The notes under the pieces are model-generated. The model did no database searches, was not told the DNA's origin, and saw only the letters and a list, made by a program, of their open reading frames with translations. Of a DNA stretch of 64,000 nucleotides, positions 35,301 to 46,834 are shown piece by piece. The DNA is from Deroplatys truncata (Eukaryota > Arthropoda > Insecta > Mantodea > Mantidae). The stretch lies in NCBI GenBank assembly GCA_030765065.1, contig CM060989.1, positions 58,108,001 through 58,172,000 on the forward strand. Reading direction: 5' to 3'. A program made the position numbers and the translations under genes. Position 1 is the first letter of the stretch. Every line of letters begins with the position of its first letter.

Positions 35301-36570
35301 TGGTCTCGCTACATGCAGACGCCCTACACCATTATGAATGGAGCGGTTCCACACACAGATTAGAGCTATGTTAATTTAAATAAAATGTTGATTTGCACTT
35401 GTGGACAGTATCATTTGTTATACACATAGTATAACAATTGAATCATGATGTGAAGGAGTTTTACTCCTGTTAGCATAATGTTTCATGTAATTTTACAACT
35501 TATACTGCAGTCTACTTATTCTAATATGTTGCAAGTCACAACCTCCCCACCAAAAAAAAAAAAAAATGAAGTTCAAGCTATGTGTGTTCCCTGTGACGCC
35601 CTGTGTTAGTACCTTGTTTATATGTGTATCACAGCAAGAATTATTGAAAATAAAGGAAGTATGCATGTGAATTCTTTGTCTTATGAATATTACATATGGT
35701 TTACACAACATGGAGCCTTGCTGTTGTTCACTCCTTAATCACGTATTTATTGAGTATTAAGGTTATGTAAATCATTCATCACGTCTTTAATTATATTTGT
35801 ATACAGTAAGGCATCCTTTATAATTCACGGAAGTTAATATAGAAAAGTACAAACAAGGATGAATGACACACATGAGGAAATTATTGGTACTCTGTTCTGG
35901 TTATTAGGACTTTAGTGTTGAACTTTGCATCTTCAGCTAGCTTGTACAAAGTGCAGTCCAAGTAGAAGTGAAATATCTGACAAGTTTCTCTTGTATCATG
36001 CACAAATTAGCTACCTAAGTTTTCTTTCACCAATGTCAAATACAACCGCAATTGATGCTTATCTTTAGTAAGGTTATCCTTATTGGTTACAATTTTAGTA
36101 AATATGTGCTTTTGTTTCACTCAAATATCTTCAAAACTAATAGAATGCTTTGCATTTTAACTAACTCGCAAAAAGTTAAATTGCTGTCTGGAATTTAAAC
36201 CAATATTGGCTGACATACAGCAGTCATGCCTGCTTTAAATGGTGGATTGTGTATGGGTTAATAGTAACGCCACAGCAGTGCTGACTCATGGGAGGTCAAA
36301 CTGTGTCACTACTCAGGACGGCAAATTCTTAAAATATGAACAAGAGATGTGAAAATATGACGAAATCACAAATCATGCTTAAACTCTATTCACTTTCTGG
36401 AGATTTTGTGTTATGAAACTGGTGATGAATATAGCTCCAGTTATATTTGGATGTGATCCTCAATGATGGTCTCGCCAAAACATCCCTTGCACATGAGGTG
36501 TTCAACAATAAACATCACGTGTGAAGGTATGGTAAGTTGATCGAAATGATGGGTGTAAGCAATTTTATCC
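35301..36570. other. Unassigned region
   Basis: Poly-A run near 35552-35566. No repeat family or exon recognised. Confidence 0.5.
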
Positions 36571-36572
36571 GT

Positions 36573-36605
36573 ACATCATGGCCTTCCAACCCGGAAGATT
36601 TTACT
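36573..36605. mobile_element. Solo end of the 19.3-kb element family
   Basis: CATGGCCTTCCAACCCGGAA followed by GATTTTACTAGTTTATCAA matches the terminal arm at 19257-19310 in inverted orientation. It is not associated with a visible second arm. Confidence 0.55.
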
Positions 36606-36854
36606 AGTTTATCAATAAACATTATGTTAATAAATAGGAGTGTTTCATGCCACTAGCTTTAGTTTATTTGCTTACATTGGTGATTCATAAACCTCTGAGG
36701 TCAGTTAAAGCCCTAATGGTATCTGAGAGTCGTTCTTTCACCACATCTCTTCTTGAGTTTTATTTATTGATTACCGTTGCAAGTAAATACATAAATAAAT
36801 TTATTTTGTGTGAGAATAAACAGTCATGGAGGACTATTGCAAATCAAAAATTGG

Positions 36855-36930
36855 TTGTCTGAAAGTGTGAGGGAGGGGGCACTTGCAATTATTGCATGGG
36901 GCGGCAAAACTCCTGGAGCCGGCCCTGCTT
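36855..36930 (-). mobile_element. hAT-like terminal fragment
   Basis: Read on the minus strand from about 36930: CAGGGCCGGCTCCAGGAGTT followed by TTGCCGCCCC, a typical hAT end. The other end was not located. Confidence 0.45.
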
Positions 36931-37337
36931 AAATGATATTCAGGATTACTGCTCAAGTCTTTGCTTTCTCAATTGTAACCACTAGGATGTATGATTCTGC
37001 AGGTTCCATATATGTACTTAAGTATATTCTTTAAATCACATAATCATAAGAGCTTTTGAGCATCAATGAAGTGACCAATAGTTCTCTCTTGAGGATAAAC
37101 CCTTGTAAGTCTAACGTCTACAAGATAGATATGCTTATTTCTTTTGTTGTATGAGTGAACAGCATCCTCATCAGCAAGGTTTGTACTATTATCTGTTCCC
37201 TATAACTATGAGGTGGGTGTAACACTTTTGTACTCATTTGCGAACTAGCATGGTGGGTTTGGATAATGGCACATTATGATCGTTTAGACCTGGAAGGGAG
37301 TAGGAATAGCAAATATTTGCATTCATAATGTTACATG

Positions 37338-38347
37338 CAGTGGCGGCTTCTTAATATGGTAGCACGTTTGCGCTACAACCAAAGTCCTGGCTCTCCCTTT
37401 TATGTAAATAACGTATACGATTCATACATTTTGGTTATCATTCTGACATGATCTTGTGGAGTGGACTTTGGCAAGCGTTGTATTGTTTGCAGGTGCCAAG
37501 TAGTGCACTCCCGGCTGCAACCCACATTGGTATAATGGTGAAGTATAGGGAATGACGAACCAAGGGAGCGCAGAGGTGTATGGTGGGGAAGTGAGGGGCA
37601 TAAGCTGCATATTGTTGGTTAACCTAGTAGTCAGAGAGCATAGAATAGGATGATCAACAGGAGCAGTACTTTTCGTTTCGTCCCATACACAGAGACATCT
37701 ATTGAATTCACAGTAAAAGTTTACCTCACTTACGGTCTTCTATCTACTGAACTGCATCTCTGACTATACTCTAGTTACCTTGTATCTCTGATAATTACGT
37801 TGCCTGTATGCCACGTGGTTTGTGCCGTGTTGTGTGTATCGGGTTTTAATTTATGAATAAAAGTGGTTTATTTAGCTAAATACAGGTAAACGTTGCTATA
37901 AGGAGAAACAATGAATTCCATTCAGTCTCTTTTAATGCAACCGTTTTCAACGCTAAACTTGGAGGAAAAGAATGAAATTAAACGCATTGGCAGGCCCACA
38001 CCATACCTAAAAATCACTCACATAGTACAAACAAAAACAAGAAGTTTTAACAGGAATTGTAACAGCGATGTATATGAAAAATATGATTGTTTAAGTGGTT
38101 GTGATATTAAAAACGCCCTGTTTTGCTTTCCTTGTGTTTTGTTTGGTGGTGAAGATACATGGAATGACCTGTAGCATCTTCATGAAATGTGCATGTGTTA
38201 TATATTGTGAATTCCCATTTCTTGTTTATTTGTGTAAATTAATCAACCTATAGTGAGAAACTTATTCCGTATTTATTACTTAAAACATTTCAAATTGCAA
38301 GGATAGTTTTGTGAACCACCAAAGTTCAGAGTCACCAGCCGCCCCTG
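37338..38347 (+). mobile_element. hAT element 1 with TTF-type zinc-finger fragment
   Basis: Ends CAGTGGCGGCT (left) and CAGGGGCGGCT (right, read inward), flanked by an exact 8-bp duplication GTTACATG (37330-37337 and 38348-38355). An internal plus frame (37911-38174) reads RIGRPTPYLKI, TRSFNRNCNSDVYEKYDCLS and KNALFCFPCVLFGGEDTW, the TTF-type zinc-finger region found at the N-terminus of ZMYM/52-kDa-repressor-like hAT transposases. The catalytic and dimerisation domains are absent, so this 1010-bp element is a deletion derivative. Confidence 0.85.
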
Positions 38348-38355
38348 GTTACATG

Positions 38356-39047
38356 GTTTTATTATTGCTACTTCATATTTATTAGAATAGTGTCTAATGA
38401 TAGCAAGCTTCTTCATATTTATCACTTTGTCAATAACCCATCCAGCAATGCTTGCTAACTAATTACGACATTATCACATAAAAAAGCATTGATGGGAAAA
38501 ACAGAAAAATAAATGCAGAATTAATAAAATACACTGTCTTTAATATCCTTCATACTCTTCTAAACTATCATAAGTCTCCATCTCTGAAATATCATTATAT
38601 AAATACCTCTGTGTTTCTTATGTGCCTTGCAATCTAAAGGTATTTTTCCAATTCATATGCAAGTTAATAACAAGTTTGTAAAGGTATGCATGGTGTAAGA
38701 TCTCATATGCATTTATTTTGAGGCACAAATTGCCTTACTATTGCTGAATAGTTTCTCTCGATGTGGAAACAAGCTAATGACTATACATGAATGGCGCTGC
38801 TGCTGATAATAATTACTTTTGTATTAATATGTATATTCTGGTATTATTCTAAAACTCATAAAATTTTATGAGGTGTCATGCAATTGAAGAATTTTTCTTC
38901 AAGTTCTTATGCATAATGTTTCAAATTTGCGTGTACAGTTTATACAAAAGTTGTAATTTTTATTTCTATTAAAAATTTTGAACCAATTCCAATCAAATTT
39001 ACAGATTTCCTTTCAACTCTTATGTATAAAATTTCAACTCCATGCAT
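38356..39047. other. Unassigned spacer
   Basis: AT-rich sequence between the two hAT copies. No feature recognised. Confidence 0.5.
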
Positions 39048-39787
39048 GTGGTGCTTCAAATAGGGGCATGGTAGCATGTTTGTGCTACAATCAAAATTCT
39101 GGCTCTCGTTTTAATGTAAATAATGTGTACTAATTATACATTTTGGGTTCATTCCGACCTGATCTTGCGGACTGAATGTCAGCAAGCACTATATTGTTTG
39201 CAGGTGCCAAGTAGTTTACTCACAGCTGTAACCCACAGTCATATAATGGCTAAGTATTGGGCATGACAAACTAAAGAGTGCAGAGGCTTGTTGGGGGAAG
39301 CCTGGGGTATAAGGCTACATGTTGCTTTTTAACCTAATAATTGGAGAGCATTGAACAGAATAATTTATTTGATGTCCCATCTCAAGAACACGCCATCTAT
39401 TGGTTTCATAGTAAATTTTTGCCTCGCTTCTGGTCATCTATATAAGTACTCAGGTTGTGCTATGTTTTAATTAATCAATCAGAATTATTTAGGTAAAGTA
39501 TGCTATATGGGGAAACAATGAATTCCATTCAGGATCTTTTAACACAACCTTCTTCAACACTAAACTTGGAAGAAAAGAACATGTTAACAACACAAGATGT
39601 TTTAACAGGAATTTTAACAGCGATGTATATGAGAAAAATACTCGATGTGAGGTTGTGATATTTAAAAACCCCTGCTTTGCTTTCATTGCATTTTAGTTGG
39701 TAGTGAAGATGTACTGAAGAACCATGGATAAAACTTGGCATGAATGATTTGCAGCATCTTCATGACCCTATAAACCATGTGCTTATA

Positions 39788-40715
39788 TAGAGTGAGCCAA
39801 AAGACTCCGAACTGCCTGCGTTTTTCCTGTCCGTGTCCTCGGCGCTCGTTGCCGTCTGCCGCTATCATAGAAAGGCGCGGATGAAACCATACAACATTTT
39901 TAAAACTACTTTCAAAGGCTTTACGAAAGGAGATGCTGAAACTGGCCACCGTCGTTGTCCATACATTTTTGGCACCTCTTTAGGAAACTATCCATCACTC
40001 GCCATAGTTCACGTTGAGAAATTTCCTGGCGGATATTTTGTTTTAATTCTTCCAGGGCGTGTGGGTTTGCCTTGTATACTTTATGTTTTAAGTTACCCCA
40101 GAGGGGTATTTTATGAACAATATTACCGGCTGTGCAGTGTTTTTACACTGAGCGTGTGGAAATATTATAAAAACATGATAACGTGCTGCTGCTATAAACA
40201 AGGTCACACTGTTTTGCTCTGCAGTGTGAAGTGCAGTATTGAGTTGACAATGATGTGATGTAGTTCAGTTATTACGAGTTATTTATTATTTTATCTAGTA
40301 TTTAGTCACAAACTCGGTTTAGTTAACTCGGTCAGCTCGCCAAGTGAAAGTACGATTTGCAGAAAGATTTCCAGGTGTCAAAGTTTCTGGCCGTACAACA
40401 ATCCATGAACTTTACAGTAAATTTCAGGGCACAGTGTTCAGGCTAAGAAATCTAAAAGATGACGTTCGGTTCTTACTGAAGAAACATTACACGACATCAG
40501 TCATGATGAATAGTTTCCTAAAGAGGTGCCAAAAATGTATGGACAATGGCGGTGGCTAGTTTTAGCATCTAAAGTAAAGCCTTTAAAAGTAGTTTTAAAA
40601 ATGTTGTATGGTTTCATCCATGCCTTTCTATGATAGCGGCAGACGGCAACAAGTGTCAAGCATGCAGACAGGAAAAACACCGCGCAGGCGGTTCGGAGTC
40701 TTTTGGCTCACTCTG
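39788..40715 (+). mobile_element. Palindromic DUF4817-type element (relic 3)
   Basis: Termini AGAGTGAGCCAAAAGACTCC in inverted orientation, apparently TA-flanked, with arms of about 205 bp. The right arm holds the transposase C-terminus (MMNSFLKRCQKCMDNGGG, stop). The left arm is an inverted copy of the same C-terminal segment. Between them, from about 40346, a frame encodes part of the N-terminal DUF4817-type helix-turn-helix (VRFAERFPGVKVSGRTTIHE then LYSKFQGT). A deletion fuses this to the C-terminus, removing the whole catalytic core. It is nested in hAT element 2. Confidence 0.78.
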
Positions 40716-40782
40716 TAGTAGCATAGTTACATATAAGACGTCAACATGGTGTTGACTTTTGGAAGTGTCTAATTGTTACTAC

Positions 40783-41098
40783 AGTACAGCCTGTCATTCA
40801 ACCTTCAGTAATCCGACCTTCTGTTGTGCCACCTGGTTGGGACAAAAATGGGACACTGCTGCCTGCCAGGCCATTATTAGACACAACTGGTCAGCAATTG
40901 ATTGTTACAAGAATGAAGTAGCATAACATTGTTCGGTTTACAGTACTGTATAACTAGTACATATATAATTTTTGTAAATAATAAATACATTTTGTCAATT
41001 TTAAATGCCAAATTTGTTACTTTCTGCATCATCCGATCTTCCTGATCATCTGAACTAGGCCATGGTCCATTTAAGTTGGATAATCAGGATTCTATTGT
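40783..41098. mobile_element. Possible pogo/Tigger-like fragment
   Basis: The right end, read inward, is TACAATAGAATCCTGATTAT followed by CCAACTT. The left is TACAGTACAGCCTGTCATTC followed by AACCTTCAGTAATCCG. Imperfect inverted ends of this kind with TA flanks are typical of pogo/Tigger-type MITEs. Divergence is high. Confidence 0.4.
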
Positions 41099-41211
41099 AA
41101 TTAACATTTATAAATAAAAATTTACAGTACAGCATTTATTATTTTAAAAAAAATTCAAACTGCAGTGATAACCTTGTGAACTATCAAAGTTCAGTCACCA
41201 GCTGCCCCTTG

Positions 41212-42429
41212 GTTCAGAAGTTGCTTCACTGAGATGAACAGACATGCATAAAGCAATTATAACAGCTGCCCTGCAGTGTCAAATGCATTTAAAGGAATTG
41301 AGTCAATGGAGTCCATTCAATGTAAAGTCCATAGTGCATATTACTTATATAAGCAATTGGTCCACCACGAGGAAGAGTAGCTCTAGCAGTAAAACAAAAC
41401 TTATGTGGTCTTCTCCTGACTGGAAAGATTAGTTTCTCTATTTAATTTTTATATAATATAAACAATACAGAGATATAGCTACTGCACCAATTGTGTTTAG
41501 AATTAGATGCAGGAACGTGTTCCCAGTGCAGCTAATAAAAACTCTTTGTTATGTTCTATAGGACATTGCTAACAGTATTTAAGTACAGAATGCTTTCACA
41601 TATAAAACACAGAGTGCAGCTTCTTCTGCCAGGCCTCTCACAGTCCTCATGTGCCAAAGTTCATCTTTAAAATCGATTAAAAATGAAAAGCATTTTCATC
41701 AGTGCATTAACACTAATCAAATTATAGATGTTCCTGTGGCGGAGAACTCTTTATAACAACTTTCCTTTCTGTGGAAGAAAGAAAAAGCATTGAGGAACAT
41801 GTGGTGATATAAAAACCTTCACCAGTCTGTCTTGTGGGACGTCAGCTACCAATTTGAGCACGACATTACTGCATAGTCCTGTTCCATAATACACAGATAT
41901 TGTGACAGACACATAGGCACACCTAAACTTCACAAGGACGAAGGCACAGAACATTTATAATAACCATAATAATGCTTCAATTGGGTTTCTAAAATAAATG
42001 CAACTTGCCAATGTTTTTAAAATTCAAATGAATTTCTGCAGCAAAAATTAAAACTCAGTATTTTAAAAGTATGATTAAAATCAGTAATAAATAAAAGAGC
42101 AGCACAAATGTTTGCAGTCAAAATAAAAATACGATCTTTCAGTTACATCCTGCTACTTTGTAAATTATTAACCAAATGCTCTCGACTACACTACCATACA
42201 AGACTTCACTGTGAAATGACTTATTGAATGATTCTGTGTAAGTAGGTGTAAAAATATACAATAATGTATGTGATGAATATTATCGCCCAATCTCTTCTTT
42301 CACATCCTTAAGTAATGACTATTGTACAGTGAATATTTCTGAAGACTTGGCACTCCAGCTGGCAGTTTTCTGTTTTATCTGTCTGCACATATCTTCTGTT
42401 ACTCAGTGGTGAAAGCTGTCAGTGGTTGT
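41212..42429 (-). other. Probable 3' UTR and downstream region of the RASGEF1-type gene
   Basis: It follows the stop at 42430 on the minus strand. No repeat is recognised. Candidate minus-strand polyadenylation signals include ATTAAA near 41440 and AATAAA near 41135. The transcript end cannot be fixed from sequence. Confidence 0.35.
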
Positions 42430-42448
42430 TCAGGAATTCAGTTCAGCC
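42430..42448 (-). CDS. RASGEF1: Last coding exon, RASGEF1-type RasGEF
   Basis: On the minus strand the acceptor AAATTTTTTTCAG is followed by G, which completes the lysine codon begun at 48048. AELNS and TGA (42432-42430) follow. The splice phase (two bases plus one) and an end only a few residues past the RasGEF domain agree with RASGEF1 proteins, which stop soon after that domain. The exon is tiny, so it rests on phase and acceptor rather than on sequence similarity. Confidence 0.6.
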
Positions 42449-42504
42449 CTGAAAAAAATTTACACACATTAGAACAAACCACTACAGATCTGCACTGTTA
42501 TAAC

Positions 42505-42640
42505 CCGTAGGTAGAGAAAGTAATCCAGAAATTTGATATTGAGCTTTCACCACAACGAAATCTCTGATATCTAAGTTTGGCATCTCCCAAGGTTACAACA
42601 TGAGGATTTTCAAGTATAAATGCACCATTCTGCAGTTTAA
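42505..42640 (-). mobile_element. Family R fragment R11a (left of mariner)
   Basis: Reverse-orientation pieces (AGAAATTTGATATTGAGCTT, TAAGTTTGGCATCTCCCAAG, GAGGATTTTCAAG). They are the part of the copy continued at 44045, interrupted by the mariner at 42769-44044. Confidence 0.65.
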
Positions 42641-42768
42641 CCACTTTCTTGGAACCGTTATAAAAGAACCACTGTAATGGAATTTATCCTTTCTTATAAC
42701 TAAGTCGGAAACAACGATGTATGCATACAGATGAATCCATCGAAGTGTAGTTTGGAGTGGGGAATTTA

Positions 42769-44044
42769 TGAGGGTCATTCAAATGAAACCCGGTCAGTTG
42801 TGTAAAGTAACGGTAACGATTTTATTAACTCAAAAACAGTCACCAAAACTGTTGGTACATTTATCCCATTGAGACACTAGCCAGTCGATTCCATCTTTGA
42901 AGAAGCTAGTAGACTGCTGTCGGATCCAGGCCTGGAACCATTCACACACTTCATCGTCCATTGAGAATTGATGTCCGCGAATAGCTTGTTTTAGAGGTCC
43001 ATAAACATGAAAGTCACAGGGTGAAAGGTCTGGACTGTACGGTGGATGTTCCAGTGTTTCCCATCGAAACTGCTGCAAAGTCATCTTCACCACATTGGCA
43101 ATGTGTGGGCGGGCATTATCACGCAGGAGAATAACGCCATTAGACAACATGCCTGGACGTTTCGACTTGATGGCTTATCTAAGGTTCTGTAAAGTGGCTT
43201 GATAACACTGGGCATTGATGGTGGTTCCCCGTTCCAGGAACTCGACAAGCCCTTGTGGTCATAAAAAGGACATCATAACCTTACCAGAACTGTTGTGCAC
43301 GGCCTTTGATTTCTTTGGAGGTGGTGAAGTCGAATGTTTCCACTGCTTGCTCTGATACTTGCTTTCCGTTTCAGGTGACACCATGTTTCGTCACCAGTGA
43401 CAATATGCAACAGAAAGCCGTATTCCTCCTCATGATAATGTTGCAGATGACTTAAAGACAGCGCCATTCAAGTATTGCGCTGTTCGGCGGTCAGTTGGTG
43501 GGGAACCCACTGCGCACAAACTTTTCGAAATTTCAAGTGTTGATGCATTATGGCGTGAATGGTGCCCATGCTAATACACACTAACCGATGGATCTCGTCC
43601 ATTGTGATTCTGCGGTTGCCCAAGACTAAAGCATTCACTTCCGCAATCATTTCAGGTGTGATGGCATGAGCCTGTCCAGGACGACCATCGTCTTCCAGCA
43701 ACTCGCGCCCCTCAAGGAATCTTTGGCGCCATTCCATCACTCACACTTGAACGTCACAGACTGTACTTACTGTACACAGCCTTCATCCGTCGATACATTT
43801 CACGGCCTCCAACTCCCTCCGCCGCTAAAAATCGAATCACTCCTTGCTGTACCTGTTTACTCGCCTTCATGTTCAGTAGTGTACGATGACTTGTGTGACC
43901 ACCTTCTCTTCGGCGTGAAACCACACTGTCGCTATGCAACGTCAAACGTTGCGCATGCTGCAGTCGCTCTACCAATAGATGGTGCCACCTTACGTGTAAT
44001 GCAAAGTTAGACGCACTGACCAGGTTTCATTTGAATGTCCCTCA
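42769..44044 (-). mobile_element. Near-complete mariner, transposase inactivated
   Basis: 1276 bp, TA-flanked, with terminal repeats TGAGGGTCATTCAAATGAAA and, read inward, TGAGGGACATTCAAATGAAA. The minus-strand transposase has, in order, an N-terminal HTH (MKASKQVQQGVIRFLAAEGV, from about 43870), WRQRFLEGRELLEDDGRPG, D1 in VTGDETW (about 43390), D2 in LLRDNARPH and D3 in YSPDLSPCDFH, with 34 residues between D2 and D3 (mariner D34D). It is broken by a frameshift near 43747, another after VTGDETW and a stop near 43180, so it is non-functional although all three aspartates survive. It lies in the last RASGEF1 intron, inside family R copy R11. Confidence 0.92.
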
Positions 44045-44509
44045 TAAATTCCCCACTCCAAACTACACTTTACATGGAAAAATTTTCAAAAATTTTGACT
44101 TTCTCAAAAATGATTTATGACTTTGATTAAAACACCATATGTTTAAGATATTTTCATGACAAACGAAATGTATATGAATTTTCTGGGGACTGCCACTGAA
44201 GTCCTCTTCATTCTGAATGGCTTTTGCATAACTGGGAAACTGGTAATGTAGATCTTGTTAAACCACACAATTTTATGTCAAATAAATTTCTCAAATGGGA
44301 AGTTGAGAATAGAATTGCAAAATGACTGCACATAAAATATTTGACTATCATTTAAGTCTACTGTATTCCCCTATTCCCATTGTACCTACAAGGAAATATG
44401 TCATATAAATTGATTAACATGAAGTAGATAGAAAAATAAGCTTTTGTAAGGATAGCTTTTTGAAGAATGGATAGAGAGAGTAATGTGAATGTAACACATT
44501 GCATTTTTA
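44045..44509 (-). mobile_element. Family R copy R11b (right of mariner)
   Basis: Reverse copy continuing from the mariner: CCCCACTCCAAACTACAC, TTTACATGG, interior blocks, then GAGAGAGTAATGTGAATGTA and the terminal hairpin region at about 44480-44509. Confidence 0.8.
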
Positions 44510-44683
44510 GACATAGATCTGCAAGTGTGTCTGCTTGTGAACAGCATAACTCAAACGAAAATTCTGATAAGTACCAAACATGGCATTTAAGTTCAGTATC
44601 TTCCAAAGAAATGATATGAAGATTTTCAAGAAAGTCACCTCACCCCAAACTACAATGGAACATTTTTTGACATATTTTAGGAG
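44510..44683 (-). mobile_element. Family R partial copy R12
   Basis: It follows R11b directly: GTGTGTCTGCTTGTGAACAG, TACCAAACATGGCATTTAAG, GAAGATTTTCAAG, CACCCCAAACTAC. It is another partial unit appended in tandem to a copy terminus. Confidence 0.75.
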
Positions 44684-45004
44684 ACTAAATGGTGAAAATT
44701 GCCAAAAATGACATTTTTAGTTTTTTGTGCCTTCTTATAAACAGAAATTTCTTCCTTAATTTATTACACATTATTTTACAGAATGTATAAGTTAATTCAA
44801 GATACTCTTTATACTATCACCATTTACATTTTATATTAAAAACAAAGAAAAAATGTTTACTAAGCCAAGATATTTAGCACTATCCTGTTAAAAAGGTTTC
44901 TTATAAATAAATTTTAATATATTGGGTGGAAGAGATATAGATGTCATTCACTTAATGTGTGCTAATAGATGAATGAAAAATCATAGTACCATTTTAGGTT
45001 ATAT

Positions 45005-45300
45005 AAATTGTTCTTGCGTCACAAGGCCCAACCCAGCCTAAGGATTTTTAAAGGAGATTCCAACAACAATTCAATGCCATAGCCAGGATTTGAATATAGA
45101 TCTCCTGCTTTCCATGCAGTTGCTCTAACCACTGAGCTACCAGGCAACATTGCTGGTACAACATTAAATTCCCCAACTGACTCAAATTTTTCCTGGTAGG
45201 CCAACAAGCATCTCAATTCAGGGATAACATACCTCAATGGCAACTTACAAATTAGTGGGTACTTTAATTCCACACATAGTTAACCAACTATAAGGTTAAT
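45005..45300 (-). mobile_element. SINE family D copy (tRNA-derived)
   Basis: On the minus strand, GCCTGGTAGCTCAGTGGTTA (A box) at about 45146 and ATTCAAATCCTGG (B box) at about 45093 form a tRNA-like head with a possible anticodon arm (CTGC-ATGGAAA-GCAG). The acceptor stem is poor and the homology-like body extends both ways, so a SINE is preferred over a working tRNA. A second short copy of its distal end (CACAAGGCCCAACCTAAG) lies at 45325. Confidence 0.65.
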
Positions 45301-45314
45301 TAGTGTATATTAAT

Positions 45315-45365
45315 TGTTCTTTCATCACAAGGCCCAACCTAAGAATTTTTTAAGGCAGAATCAGA
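45315..45365 (-). mobile_element. SINE D distal fragment
   Basis: TTGTTCTTTCATCACAAGGC repeats the segment at 45008-45030 in direct orientation about 305 bp away. This is either a second insertion or part of a tandem arrangement. Confidence 0.5.
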
Positions 45366-45738
45366 CTAAAAAATGTGTGTGACTTACCCTCAAGTGCTAT
45401 TTGATTCACCTGCCTTCAAGGGATAGAGTGCAGTTGTCAAATGTCTCTATTTTTCAGGGCATTTTTTGGCCATACTCCTATATCCAGCCCTCCCTCCCCC
45501 AAAAATTGTAAGAAACAGAGATGAATACAATGAAAATACCTAAATTAGAGTTTAGGAGAAGATGTGAACACTTGGAAAGCTCCTTCCACCCTTTTTAAGA
45601 CACTTTTATAGCAAAATTACCATGGATGTCAACAAAGGATTCCATCTTGTTACTATTGTGCATGCTCACAAGAAATTGCCATCCAAGTGGTATAGGTGTA
45701 ATCCATGAGAAGGGATTGTTTTAATCCTGTTCACCTAC
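45366..45738. other. Unassigned intronic sequence
   Basis: No family recognised. It leads into the minisatellite. Confidence 0.5.
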
Positions 45739-45739
45739 C

Positions 45740-46050
45740 CACACTAACCTAGGCATCATAACCTAACCATGGCTAAATTTCAAAACCATAGACCCCTATC
45801 ATCCCATTCATATACACACACTAACCTAGACATCATAGCCTAACCTTGGGCTAAATTCAAAACCACAGGACCCTGCCATCACACACGTGCATGGGCACGC
45901 ACACACTAACCTAGGCATCATAACCTAACTTTGGGCTAAATTTCGAAAACACAACACCCTCTCGTCCCATTGATATACATGCATACTAACTTAGGAATTG
46001 TAACTTAACCTTGGGCTAAATTGCAAAACCACAGGACCCTGTTGTTTTAC
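45740..46050. repeat. Minisatellite, ~80-bp unit, four copies
   Basis: Units start at about 45740, 45817, 45902 and 45981 (spacing 77, 85 and 79). Each has the order CACTAACCTAGGCATCATAA, CCTAACCTTGGGCTAAAT, AAAACCACAGGACCCT. The units are diverged. Recurrent CCTAACC motifs recall the insect telomere unit CCTAA but are not tandem at that scale. Confidence 0.85.
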
Positions 46051-46834
46051 AGCGTGTTTTTCATTCACGCAAATGTTGAAAACTCTTCATTTCTGAAGTG
46101 CATCATCAATGAGAGGCATAGAGCTCCCTCTACTGGTGGAAGTACAAACTCACCAAAAGATGGTAGATAAGAAGTTTGTCGCATTTCTCTATCAATCTAT
46201 GAACAATAGAAGAAAACTGCTCATGCATTTTTACAATGCAAGCATTGAGATTACTTTAAAGGATGACATGTCACTCTTTTGCTTTGCATAAAGGCTTTCG
46301 TTAATGATAGCAAATCCTCCAAATCTGCTCTTAAAAATTACTTGTGTAAAAAGGTTTGTTTTTCATATATGAGTACAAGAATGACAATAGATTTGTTGAT
46401 GTATAACTTCTACATGCACCTAGTAATCTATGGGTAAATATGTATTACATCTTACAAAGTCTTTAAGTTTCAAAGACTCTGTGCATATAAATTTAGAACA
46501 GAATGATCTTAAAATTAAACTAAAGCAATATAAGTTTTCTGTGATGTTATTTACTTAATTTTTACATATACAATCACTCTTATATTCCTTTTTCATACGG
46601 TGGTATAGATGGTGAAGGGCATAAAGGTGTGTAGATTGCTTTAATCATAATTCAATGCTGGCACAATGCTGTTCCACAATGATGCACTGGTAAACTGGTA
46701 ATAGATAAAGATTATGTTTATATCTTTTTTGAGAGATATAAATGGTAACAACATTGTATCATATGTTATATTCATATTGCTGAGATCATCCACAGTAGGA
46801 TTCAAAGCAGAAAAGGAAACAAAAAGAAAATTGT
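46051..46834. other. Unassigned intronic sequence
   Basis: No repeat or exon recognised. Confidence 0.5.

Larger units (their letters stand above)
39048..41211 (+). mobile_element. hAT element 2, older and interrupted
   Basis: It parallels hAT 1: GCATGGTAGCATGTTTGTGC near the left end, TATTGTTTGCAGGTGCCAAG, the start of the TTF fragment (ATGAATTCCATTCAGGATC at about 39519) and CCCCTGCTTTGCTTTCATTG, ending at CACCAGCTGCCCCTTGG (41196-41212). The frame is broken. Two younger elements sit inside it (39788-40715 and about 40783-41098). The target duplication is no longer recognisable. Confidence 0.75.

Noticed and set aside
39833..40258. 141-residue open frame as a gene
   Set aside because: It runs across the inverted arm of a transposon in the wrong sense relative to the transposase. 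It has no similarity or splice context.
43666..44010. Plus-strand 114-residue frame across the mariner
   Set aside because: It is a shadow of the minus-strand transposase N-terminus.
42769..44044. Active mariner
   Set aside because: All three catalytic aspartates are present, but at least two frameshifts and a stop codon break the transposase.
45093..45165. Stand-alone tRNA gene on the minus strand (GCCTGGTAGCTCAGTGG)
   Set aside because: The anticodon arm can be drawn, but the acceptor stem does not pair well and the distal part is repeated at 45325, so a SINE fits better.
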